Positions 1 through 5,520 of a DNA stretch of 5,704 nucleotides are shown one piece after another. Every line of letters starts with the position of its first letter. Position 1 is the stretch's first letter. This DNA comes from JAZNOQ01 sp045589215 (GTDB taxonomy: Bacteria; Bacillota; Clostridia; Oscillospirales; CAG-272). The stretch is taken from assembly GCA_045589215.1 (NCBI GenBank), contig JAZNOQ010000074.1, positions 1 through 5,704 on the forward strand, in the 5' to 3' direction. The notes below the pieces were generated by a model. That model was not told the DNA's origin. It saw only the letters and a list, made by a program, of their open reading frames with translations, and searched no databases. A program made the translations under genes and the position numbers.

Positions 1-188
1 GTTTTTATCGAAAGGTGCCACTTGGGGGTATATGACTCTAAATCGAAGGAGGTTTCTTCATCGCTCGGGTCGGCAGTCGTTTCGTCGCCGTTTGGGTCAG
101 TGGTCGTCGCATCACCGCTTTGCGGACCCGTGCATCCGAAACAGAACAAGATACAAAGTACAAGAAGTAAGCAAAATATTTTTTTCAT
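1..188 (-). CDS. Small lipoprotein, second tandem copy, truncated by the window edge
   Basis: Only the first 62 codons are visible; the gene runs off the left edge. The start is ATG at 188-186, preceded by AAAGGAGG at a normal distance. Residues 1-18 form a short hydrophobic signal peptide beginning MKKIFCLLL, with Cys19 (context FCFGC) as the likely lipidated residue, although Cys rather than Leu sits at -3. After Cys19 comes a Thr/Asp/Pro/Gly-rich linker with a degenerate 9-residue repeat (ATTTDPNGD, ETTADPSDE), then FDLESYTPKWHLS. Residues 1-60 align without gaps to the neighbouring gene at 237-869, so this is a paralogue from a tandem duplication. The two proteins diverge right after residue 60. 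The gap to the upstream copy is 48 bases, so co-transcription is expected. Role unknown; a surface-anchored protein is inferred. Confidence 0.85.
   Translation of the reverse strand, partial: MKKIFCLLLVLCILFCFGCTGPQSGDATTTDPNGDETTADPSDEETSFDLESYTPKWHLSIK
9..53. repeat. 45-bp exact direct repeat, copy A (within the truncated lipoprotein gene)
   Basis: Identical over 45 bases to 690-734 and offset by 681 bases, the same offset as between the two start codons (188 and 869). It encodes the segment after the linker through WHLS in both lipoproteins. Identity covers synonymous positions and stops abruptly on both sides. Confidence 0.95.
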
Positions 189-236
189 CGTTCAATTTCC
201 TCCTTTCGCAAAGCATTTTGTGTTATAACTTTAGTG

Positions 237-869
237 TTAGTCAAGCTCTACAACGTCTATATTACAGGTAAAGATGACTTTCTTGCTTTCGTTCCTACTT
301 TTTACCAATCGAATTTCAAAGGTGTATTTTCCCGGCTCCACCGCAGGACTACGGATCAATCCTTCGTATACAAGCGTTTCTCCCGCTTCAAAAGTGCGCA
401 CGTCAGTATAATCGGATAGGATACTTATATCGGGAATCACGACGTCAAATTGTTTCTCCTGACCGTTTCCACATATCATACCGACCGCCGCTTTTGCATC
501 ATAACGAATCGCGCTTCCCGAGTTGTTTGTAATCGTGGCGCGATATTGCATCTTCGAGCCTTCGGGATAGATCGTCTCAAAAAAATCAACGTGAAAATGA
601 AAACCGTTAATATCCTCCTCGTATACTGTCTTCGGAATTTTGATCGCTCGGGTCTTGCGAGGAATGTAAAGTTCGGAGGAAATCGTTTCCGAAAGGTGCC
701 ACTTGGGGGTATATGACTCTAAATCGAAGGAGGTCTCTTCGCCGTTTGGGTCGGCGGTCGTTTCTCCGCCGTTCGGGTCGGCGGTCGTCTCAACACAACC
801 CTGCGTACTCGCGCATCCGACGCAGAATAGAATACAGAGCACGAGAAGCAGACATAATAGTTTTTTCAT
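237..869 (-). CDS. Small lipoprotein, first tandem copy (210 aa), function unknown
   Basis: The ATG at 869-867 follows AAAGGAG with good spacing. Residues 1-18 are a signal peptide (MKKLLCLLLVLCILFCVG) and Cys19 is the probable lipidation site; the -3 residue is Cys16, a non-canonical lipobox. Residues 27-44 are two 9-residue repeats (ETTADPNGG, ETTADPNGE) forming an acidic, flexible linker that would hold the rest away from the membrane. Residues about 85-208 look all-beta: FHFHVDFFETIYPEG, then YRATITNNSGSAIRY, then FEAGETLVYEGLI and GKYTFEIRLV. This spacing resembles Ig-like or BsuPI-type beta-sandwich domains (N-N-S-G turn, a 'GET' strand, then a 'GKYTFEI' strand), but that is a pattern match only. 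Its own promoter lies at 1041-1069, behind a leader with a terminator. A second, partial copy follows 48 bases downstream. No enzymatic motif is visible. Confidence 0.9.
   Translation of the reverse strand: MKKLLCLLLVLCILFCVGCASTQGCVETTADPNGGETTADPNGEETSFDLESYTPKWHLSETISSELYIPRKTRAIKIPKTVYEEDINGFHFHVDFFETIYPEGSKMQYRATITNNSGSAIRYDAKAAVGMICGNGQEKQFDVVIPDISILSDYTDVRTFEAGETLVYEGLIRSPAVEPGKYTFEIRLVKSRNESKKVIFTCNIDVVELD
690..734. repeat. 45-bp exact direct repeat, copy B (within the full-length lipoprotein gene)
   Basis: Partner of 9-53. It marks the tandem gene duplication: the flanking linker and signal-peptide DNA is similar but not identical, while this block is perfect. Confidence 0.95.
738..791 (-). 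repeat. Two 27-bp tandem units encoding a 9-residue linker repeat
   Basis: Codes for residues 27-35 and 36-44 of the lipoprotein (ETTADPNG followed by G or E). The units differ by a few bases. The paralogue has the same two-unit arrangement at 57-110 in more degenerate form, so the repeat was probably already present before the gene was duplicated. Confidence 0.8.
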
Positions 870-903
870 TGCTCAATTTTCTCCTTTCGCGAGACATTCG
901 GTA

Positions 904-949
904 CAAACCAAAAAGCACACGGATACCCCATAGAGGGATTCCGTGTGCT
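904..949 (-). terminator. Intrinsic terminator inside the lipoprotein leader
   Basis: The arms AGCACACGGA (914-923, plus-strand reading) and TCCGTGTGCT (940-949) are perfectly complementary over 10 bp. Three further G-C pairs lie inside after a 2x2 mismatch. On the minus strand the hairpin is followed by five T, then GGTTTG; on the plus strand there is no T tract, so it acts on minus-strand transcripts. It lies downstream of the promoter at 1041-1069 and 35 bases before the lipoprotein start codon, with no room for another promoter between, so read-through must be allowed for the lipoproteins to be made. It could also stop read-through from the membrane-protein operon upstream. Confidence 0.85.
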
Positions 950-1002
950 GACTTCAATAACCATTTTATTTTGCTTAAAAGCGGAAAGTCGCACGCGGAA
1001 TC
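937..1002 (-). promoter_or_regulatory. Candidate antiterminator stem competing with the leader terminator
   Basis: In the minus-strand RNA, the segment from 1002 to 986 (GAUUCCGCGUGCGACUU) can pair with the segment from 954 to 937, giving 16 Watson-Crick pairs with one C-A mismatch and one bulged base (949) around a loop of about 31 nt. The second strand of this stem contains most of the 5' arm of the terminator (940-949), so the two structures exclude each other. A smaller upstream hairpin can also form, pairing GAAAG (1023-1027) with CUUUC (984-988) and CGCAC with GUGCG just inside; it would mask the antiterminator's first strand. No T-box consensus (GGGUGG-type) or other riboswitch core was recognised. 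The pairing is seen in sequence; the regulatory role is inferred. Confidence 0.6.
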
Positions 1003-1040
1003 TGTCTGTGTGCGGTCGGCGGCTTTCTGTTTCTAATATC

Positions 1041-1069
1041 ATTTTACCATATTTTTCCGTGCTTGTCAA
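1041..1069 (-). promoter_or_regulatory. Sigma-A promoter of the lipoprotein pair, extended -10
   Basis: On the minus strand: -35 TTGACA (1064-1069, a perfect consensus), a 17-bp spacer, and -10 TAAAAT (1041-1046) with TGG immediately before it, an extended -10 motif. Transcription should start near 1034, giving a leader of about 165 nt before the ATG at 869. Confidence 0.85.
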
Positions 1070-1085
1070 GGGAAGAGAGTAAATT

Positions 1086-1126
1086 TCGCGGAGCATTCTT
1101 TTGACAAAGATCGACAGGTTCCGCGA
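1086..1126 (-). other. Stem-loop after the membrane-protein gene, possible transcript 3' end
   Basis: TCGCGGA (1086-1092) and TCCGCGA (1120-1126) are perfect inverted repeats, enclosing a smaller hairpin TCTTT/AAAGA (1097-1101 and 1106-1110). It begins about 20 bases past the stop of the membrane-protein gene. On the minus strand it is followed by AATTTAC, not a real T tract, so as an intrinsic terminator it would be weak. It may instead be a processing or RNA-stabilising structure at the end of the operon. Confidence 0.45.
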
Positions 1127-1148
1127 TCATTACTTATCATCCATTCCA

Positions 1149-2867
1149 TCAATACACCCGTTCCTCCGCCTCCGCGCCCCAGATGTTCTCCGAGAAGACG
1201 AAAACGTGGTAGCCATCGACCTCAAATTCCCGTACGTAGGCGCGGTCGCAGAGGTCGAGCCAATAGTCGCTCAGCATAACGGTGTGGTACTCCTGTCCCG
1301 AAAGCAGGACGAAATATTCGTCGACACCCCCCTGGTCCTCATACCACTTGAGGCTCGACTGATAGTGGTCGGTCGTGATGCCCCAGAGGGGATCCCTGTT
1401 GTCCTTTACGAGGATCTCGCGGCACTTCACCCTTGAGTCCGAAAGGAGCGTGATCGACTGCGAGCGCCAGAAGGTCGCGTAGCCGTAGGTCAGCCCCTCC
1501 GCTTCGAGCCTTTCCGAGAGGCTGTGCAGATAGTTGTCCCTTCCGTAGTCGAAGGGCATATCTGCGATCAGCTTTGCGTTGTAGGACGAGAGAAGCGCAA
1601 GCACGACGAGCGCGACGACACCGAGACGGACGGTGCAGATCGCCGTTTTGCGGTGTGTCCACGCCTCCCTGACCGCCGCGACCGTCGAAAGGATCGACGA
1701 GCCGAGGAGGGGAACGAGCCGCCAATTCGCGGCAGCAAGCCGACCGCAAACGCTTCCGAAAAAGAGGAAGGCGAGGAGGAAGGCGTGCCCGATCAGGAGA
1801 ACGCGCGTGTAGCGGCTCTCGATCTTTTTGTAGCAAGCGAGCGCGACGAGCGGTATGACGAACAGCAGGATCGCCGTGCCGATGCGAAGGATGTTCACGA
1901 TCGACGGGAGGGAAAAGAGATCGTCTGTCTTTTCGGCGTTCATCCCGAGAAGCGTCAGAAAATTCATAAAGAATTTGTCGATGTTTCCTGCCCATTCGTC
2001 GGGATTTGAATAGCGCGAATACGCAGTCGCGTAGCCCGATGAGATGCCGCCGAGGAGCATTTCGAGAACGACCGTTCCGACCACCACGCCGACGACCGCC
2101 GTGAGAAGGATCAGAAGCGGTGGGATATTCTTTCGCGATACGAGCGGAGCATCACGGTCAAAGAGCCGCTCCAAAAAGACACCCGCGCATACGGGAACGA
2201 CCGAAAGAACGAGCATCTGGAAGCCGTTCGTCGCAGAAAGCACCGTGAACACGAGCAGTCCCGCGAGGGGGAGGAGACGGAAAACGGGCTTTCGGTCGGC
2301 TCTCTCAAGTGCCTCCCACGCGTAAAACGTGAGGGCGAGCATCAGAAAATAGAGAAGCAGCCCGAGGCTGTAATAAATGACGTGGTTCCACATGATCTCG
2401 CGGAGCTTTTCGGACGACGAGAGGATGAGGAGGAGAAGAGCCGACGTTCCGAACGCACAGGCGTACGACCACTTCATCCTGCGGCAGAGGAGGACGATCG
2501 ACGCGAGGAAAAGGAGCGCGAAGATCACCATGCCGATGACGTGAGTCGTCATCGTAACGCCGAATATCGCGATCAGCGGAACGAGCCACAGAGACGCGCC
2601 GAAGGGAAGAAGCGCGGCGTAGTTGAAGTCGGGGTCAAACACCTTTCCCGAGTCGTGGGACGCCTGCGCCCAAAGGAGCGAGTCGGTGCAGTCGGCGTGG
2701 AAATAGCCCTCCGCGGGACCTACGATAAAGTAGATGCAAAGCGAGAGTGCGAGGAGTGCCGCGACGGCACAGAGGATGAGCGGCAGATGCTTCCCGATCC
2801 TCGGAAGTATTCCTTTTTTGTCGAGGGCACTCGGAAAAAGCGGAGTGCCATTCGGATGATTCTTCAT
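1149..2867 (-). CDS. Polytopic membrane protein with soluble C-terminal domain, GT-C glycosyltransferase-like
   Basis: 572 residues. The ATG at 2867 follows AAGGAAGGA with a 7-base spacer, and that site abuts the stop of the upstream gene (14-base gap), so the two genes are co-transcribed. A short cytoplasmic N-terminus is followed by a first membrane segment (about 28-50). Then comes a predicted outside loop with HADCTDSLLWAQAS (Asp59, Asp62) and YAALLPFGA, then about nine or ten further hydrophobic segments (roughly 91-127, 135-151, 162-182, 197-231, 250-272, 324-345, 353-374, 381-398, 411-428). Residues 430-572 form a soluble domain rich in Tyr, Trp and Asp. An acidic pair in the first external loop, many helices and a C-terminal soluble domain are typical of GT-C enzymes that use polyprenyl-phosphate sugars, and Asp59/Asp62 would be the candidate catalytic acids. 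No family was firmly recognised. Alternative: an uncharacterised polymer or teichoic-acid modifying membrane protein. Confidence 0.85.
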   Translation of the reverse strand: MKNHPNGTPLFPSALDKKGILPRIGKHLPLILCAVAALLALSLCIYFIVGPAEGYFHADCTDSLLWAQASHDSGKVFDPDFNYAALLPFGASLWLVPLIAIFGVTMTTHVIGMVIFALLFLASIVLLCRRMKWSYACAFGTSALLLLILSSSEKLREIMWNHVIYYSLGLLLYFLMLALTFYAWEALERADRKPVFRLLPLAGLLVFTVLSATNGFQMLVLSVVPVCAGVFLERLFDRDAPLVSRKNIPPLLILLTAVVGVVVGTVVLEMLLGGISSGYATAYSRYSNPDEWAGNIDKFFMNFLTLLGMNAEKTDDLFSLPSIVNILRIGTAILLFVIPLVALACYKKIESRYTRVLLIGHAFLLAFLFFGSVCGRLAAANWRLVPLLGSSILSTVAAVREAWTHRKTAICTVRLGVVALVVLALLSSYNAKLIADMPFDYGRDNYLHSLSERLEAEGLTYGYATFWRSQSITLLSDSRVKCREILVKDNRDPLWGITTDHYQSSLKWYEDQGGVDEYFVLLSGQEYHTVMLSDYWLDLCDRAYVREFEVDGYHVFVFSENIWGAEAEERVY

Positions 2868-2881
2868 ATGTATGTCCTTCC

Positions 2882-4990
2882 TTATTGACTTTCCGTCGTA
2901 TTTCCAAAGAAGATCTCACGGTATTTTGCATAGAGAATGATCGGGAACGCCGACCAGCCGTGGCAGAGCGAGCCCGCGCCGTGAAAGGCGTCAGCCCCTT
3001 CCTCGACCTCCCAAAAGGCGGTTGCGCCCTTTTCGAGCATCGCACAGAAGCGGGCTTCGATCTCGTCGAGTACGGGACGGGCGTAACGCTCGGGACGCCT
3101 GAGCAGTGCCTCGTAGCGGAACAGCCCCGACGAAAGGGTAGCGGGAACGAGCCCGTCCTTTTTGTAGATGCGCTCGAGCAATGCGTCGAGGCGGTCGTCG
3201 GGAACCGCACCGCAAAGCACGCATAAAACCTGCGTCAGCTCTGCGTAGTGCGGCTCTCCCTTTTTGTACGGCGAGCCGTCCGAGAGGGAAACGCCGAGGC
3301 GGGTGCGGTAGAGCCCGACATCATCGTCCCAAAAATGATCGTTCAGCCTTTCGCAAAGCTCCTCGGAGCAGTGAAGCGCCGCGTCGCCCTCGTCGTACAT
3401 TTTTGCGTTCTTGTCGAGCGTGCCGAGCTTCATTAGTAGCTCCCCGTATGCCGTAAACGCCATCGCGACAAGAGCCATGAGGGGCGCGTCATAGGACATA
3501 TCCTCGGGTGCCTGCTCCTTTCCGAGTGACCCGGCAAGTCCGTCTGACCACTCGTAGAAGTTCCAATATCCCTTTTGTCTGTATGCGGGGAGCATCCAAT
3601 CGTTGTGCTTCATTCTGCCGTAGAAGCCCGACAGGATCTCGTACGCCGCAGGAAGCAGCTCAAGTACCGTATCGCGGTCGCCCGAGTTGTCGAAGTACTC
3701 TCGAAGTGCGATCACAAACGCCGCCGAGAACGCGGGAATCGTGATCGACACCCTTGCGGGGGCGCATAGCTCGATGAGGGCATCGGGGCGGAGGGTGTCC
3801 GCAAAGAGACGGAGCGAGGATTTCGTCATTGCGGTCTCTCCGAAGGCGTAAAATGCCGAGAGCATCTCACTCCGACCATCCATCGCGTAAAGTGCCTGCT
3901 CACGCCACGGGCAGTCCTCGTAGTGGTCGTGCATACAAAGGTGGAGTGTGCGGCGCGCAATGCGCTCGATCGTTTCGTGCTTTGAGCCTTTCGGTGCGTA
4001 ATAAGGTGCTTCGGTCACGGGATAGACCGCAGGGCAGAGGCGCGGCTCGACCTTGACGTCGTCCCTCGTAGAGAAGATCTGCAAATAGCGAAGTCCGAGA
4101 CGGAGAAAGGGTGCGAAAAATTCGTATCGCCCCGCAGGGACCCGCACGCGGAAGGCGAAATTCCGCCTGCCGATCGCCGTGCGGCATCTGCCGTTGTCGA
4201 GGTGCTCGCCATATCCGACGAGGATCTCGGTCTGAGCGGGTGCTTCGGTCACCATCGCGAAATAGGCAACCTCCTCCCGACCGACGTCGTATATCGTATA
4301 TGTGCCGATGGGGCTCTCGTCTTCGTCGAGACGCGCTTTCTGCATTCTTTGCGCGGGAAAGTCGAGTGCCTCGGGCGCGACGTCGCCGTCACACCACCTG
4401 CCCGACGAAACGACGGTTAAAGGTGCGACAGTATCGGTCGAAAAACGCGGGACCTCACGGGGATAGACCTTCTCGGGCATATCCGTGAGCTCGACCGCGT
4501 CGTGCGTCTTCGTCTCTGCCTGACAGCCGTCGAAATCGAAGGAGAAGCCGAGCTGAGCCGATACCGTGGGGACGCCGTCGCTCTTGTAATTCGGATTTTC
4601 TCTGCACTGCGTGCTTTTCGAGCTGACCGCGATGGGACGTCCGTCCTCGGACAGCGCAAAGCGGAGCGCGGGGCGGTTTCTGCGGTAAGTCGAAAAATTC
4701 TTGTTCGGGCAGTAGACCGTGATCTTCAGACAGTGCTCACCGACGGAAAGCGTATCCGTGAGCTCGCCCCCCTCGTACGTTTTGCGCGCGGGGGTGTCGG
4801 GGAAGGTGTGGAAGAAGATCGGAACGGTAGCGTTATCGAGAAAAACGGCGAGATCCGCGTCGGCGGAGAGGGTCAGAAGATAGCGTACGCCTCTTTTCAC
4901 CGCGACGGGGACAAAGAAGTCGGCGTAGCGATTCGTGCGCTCGGTGTCGCTGTCGCAAAAGATCCATTTGGCGGTCGAAAGCTGATGCAT
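2882..4990 (-). CDS. GH78-type alpha-L-rhamnosidase-like glycoside hydrolase, no signal peptide
   Basis: 702 residues starting MHQLSTAKW. The ATG at 4990 has AAAGGA five bases upstream and sits downstream of a good promoter. The frame stays open a further 205 codons upstream, but that stretch crosses the promoter and runs antisense to secG, so it is not used. Residues about 1-115 look like an N-terminal beta-sandwich. Residues about 230-310 match the second beta domain of the family (YDVGREEVAYF, GYGEHLDNGR, FLRLGLRYLQIF). Residues about 335-690 are the six-hairpin barrel, with DCPWRE at 359-364, Asp371, WNFYEWSDG at 476-484 and FWE ending at Glu661, followed by HGAGSLCHGWSAF. Compared with Bacillus RhaB as I recall it (Asp567, Glu572, Asp579, Glu841), the spacing of Asp359, Glu364 and Asp371 is the same and Glu661 fits the last. 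Expected reaction: hydrolysis of terminal alpha-L-rhamnosides by inversion. Without a signal peptide it would act on small imported glycosides in the cytoplasm. Substrate is uncertain, as GH78-like sequences also include other specificities. Confidence 0.88.
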   Translation of the reverse strand: MHQLSTAKWIFCDSDTERTNRYADFFVPVAVKRGVRYLLTLSADADLAVFLDNATVPIFFHTFPDTPARKTYEGGELTDTLSVGEHCLKITVYCPNKNFSTYRRNRPALRFALSEDGRPIAVSSKSTQCRENPNYKSDGVPTVSAQLGFSFDFDGCQAETKTHDAVELTDMPEKVYPREVPRFSTDTVAPLTVVSSGRWCDGDVAPEALDFPAQRMQKARLDEDESPIGTYTIYDVGREEVAYFAMVTEAPAQTEILVGYGEHLDNGRCRTAIGRRNFAFRVRVPAGRYEFFAPFLRLGLRYLQIFSTRDDVKVEPRLCPAVYPVTEAPYYAPKGSKHETIERIARRTLHLCMHDHYEDCPWREQALYAMDGRSEMLSAFYAFGETAMTKSSLRLFADTLRPDALIELCAPARVSITIPAFSAAFVIALREYFDNSGDRDTVLELLPAAYEILSGFYGRMKHNDWMLPAYRQKGYWNFYEWSDGLAGSLGKEQAPEDMSYDAPLMALVAMAFTAYGELLMKLGTLDKNAKMYDEGDAALHCSEELCERLNDHFWDDDVGLYRTRLGVSLSDGSPYKKGEPHYAELTQVLCVLCGAVPDDRLDALLERIYKKDGLVPATLSSGLFRYEALLRRPERYARPVLDEIEARFCAMLEKGATAFWEVEEGADAFHGAGSLCHGWSAFPIILYAKYREIFFGNTTESQ

Positions 4991-5039
4991 AAGAGTCCTT
5001 TCCTGTGACGCCCCGAGGGAGGCACGTAAAGCATTTTTT

Positions 5040-5053
5040 GATATACCTATATC
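5040..5053. promoter_or_regulatory. Palindrome overlapping the rhamnosidase-operon start site
   Basis: GATATA-CC-TATATC, perfect 6-bp arms around two bases. It overlaps the 5' edge of the -10 element (5051-5056) and the predicted start point near 5044, the usual place for a repressor operator. AT-rich palindromes can arise by chance near promoters, so this is only a candidate. Confidence 0.45.
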
Positions 5054-5079
5054 ATACCGCATTTTCTGCGGTTTGTAAA
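5051..5079 (-). promoter_or_regulatory. Sigma-A promoter of the rhamnosidase / membrane-protein operon
   Basis: Minus strand: -35 TTTACA (5074-5079), 17-bp spacer, -10 TATGAT (5051-5056). Predicted start near 5044 gives a leader of about 54 nt to the ATG at 4990. Confidence 0.8.
5056..5072. promoter_or_regulatory. Palindrome filling the spacer of the rhamnosidase-operon promoter
   Basis: ACCGCA and TGCGGT, perfect 6-bp arms 5 bases apart, lie exactly between the -10 and -35 elements. A dimeric regulator bound here would block polymerase. The regulator is not in this window. Confidence 0.5.
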
Positions 5080-5128
5080 GGGCTTTTCCGATGCTTTTTA
5101 TTTTCCTCAAAAAAATTTCAAAAAGGGC

Positions 5129-5157
5129 TTGCTTTTTTTGTTTGATTGTGATATAAT
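5129..5157 (+). promoter_or_regulatory. Sigma-A promoter of secG, extended -10
   Basis: -35 TTGCTT (5129-5134), 17-bp spacer, -10 TATAAT (5152-5157), with TG at 5149-5150 making an extended -10. An A-tract-rich stretch at 5108-5124 lies just upstream and may act as an UP element, fitting steady housekeeping expression. Predicted start near 5164. Confidence 0.85.
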
Positions 5158-5210
5158 GACATGTACGTGAATTTTCAGATTTATGATAATTTTTCTTGGA
5201 GGTCCCATTT

Positions 5211-5450
5211 ATGGAAATCGCTCTCGGTATTATTATGCTGGTGCTTGCAGTTACCCTTGTCGTGTGCGTTATGATGCAGTCGGGCAAGGATAAGAGCCTC
5301 TCGGGCTCGATCGCAGGTATGTCGGAATCCTTCCTCGGTAAGGATAGAGCAAAGAAGGCGGACAAGATCTGGAACAGAATTACGATCGTTTGCGGCATTC
5401 TGTTTGTTGTTCTTGACGTTGTGATGTACATTTTCGTCATCAACAGCTGA
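5211..5450 (+). CDS. secG: SecG, protein-translocase subunit
   Basis: 79 residues from ATG 5211, which follows GGAGG (5198-5202) with an 8-base spacer. A TTG at 5196 overlaps that ribosome binding site and is not credible as a start. SecG sits beside SecY and SecE in the membrane channel and aids SecA-driven export of unfolded proteins. Two membrane segments are evident, about residues 2-22 and 57-77. The loop between them has the family pattern: MMQSGKDKSLSGSIAG (residues 21-36), then FLGKDRAKKADKIWNRIT. Length is normal for a Gram-positive SecG. It has its own promoter and terminator, so it is monocistronic here; in many Bacillota secG precedes rnr and smpB, but neither follows within this window. 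Confidence 0.93.
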   Translation: MEIALGIIMLVLAVTLVVCVMMQSGKDKSLSGSIAGMSESFLGKDRAKKADKIWNRITIVCGILFVVLDVVMYIFVINS

Positions 5451-5472
5451 TCGTAAAAAAACACCGACACGT

Positions 5473-5520
5473 AAAAGCATCGTATGTTCTCCACGCGGAG
5501 ACGGCGGTGCTTTTTTGTTT
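5473..5520 (+). terminator. Intrinsic terminator of secG, possibly bidirectional
   Basis: The outer stem pairs 5473-5483 (AAAAGCATCGT) with 5504-5514 (GCGGTGCTTTT), including two G-U pairs. After a small internal loop, TCTCC (5488-5492) pairs with GGAGA (5497-5501) around the loop ACGC. A run of T follows (5511-5516, then GTTTTG). On the minus strand a longer alternative stem pairing CACCG with CGGTG ends in seven T (complement of 5455-5461), so transcripts arriving from the right could stop here too. Confidence 0.85.

Noticed and set aside
22..933. Plus-strand frames over the lipoprotein genes, two of which are similar to each other
   Set aside because: They lie antisense to the two lipoprotein genes, and their mutual similarity only reflects the tandem duplication.
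870..1034. T-box or other known riboswitch in the lipoprotein leader
   Set aside because: No T-box consensus near the antiterminator, no specifier-loop layout, and too little RNA upstream of the antiterminator for most known aptamers.
866..1096. A 76-codon minus-strand frame whose stop overlaps the lipoprotein start (ATGA)
   Set aside because: The frame contains the promoter itself and its start lacks a ribosome binding site. An internal ATG at 964 could give a 32-residue leader peptide crossing the terminator, but it has no Shine-Dalgarno sequence either. The ATGA overlap is worth remembering only if ribosome profiling shows translation.
1339..4659. Long open frames on both strands inside the two large minus-strand genes
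   Set aside because: They are shadows in GC-rich coding DNA: Arg/Ser/Pro-rich or low-complexity translations without ribosome binding sites, overlapping well-supported genes.
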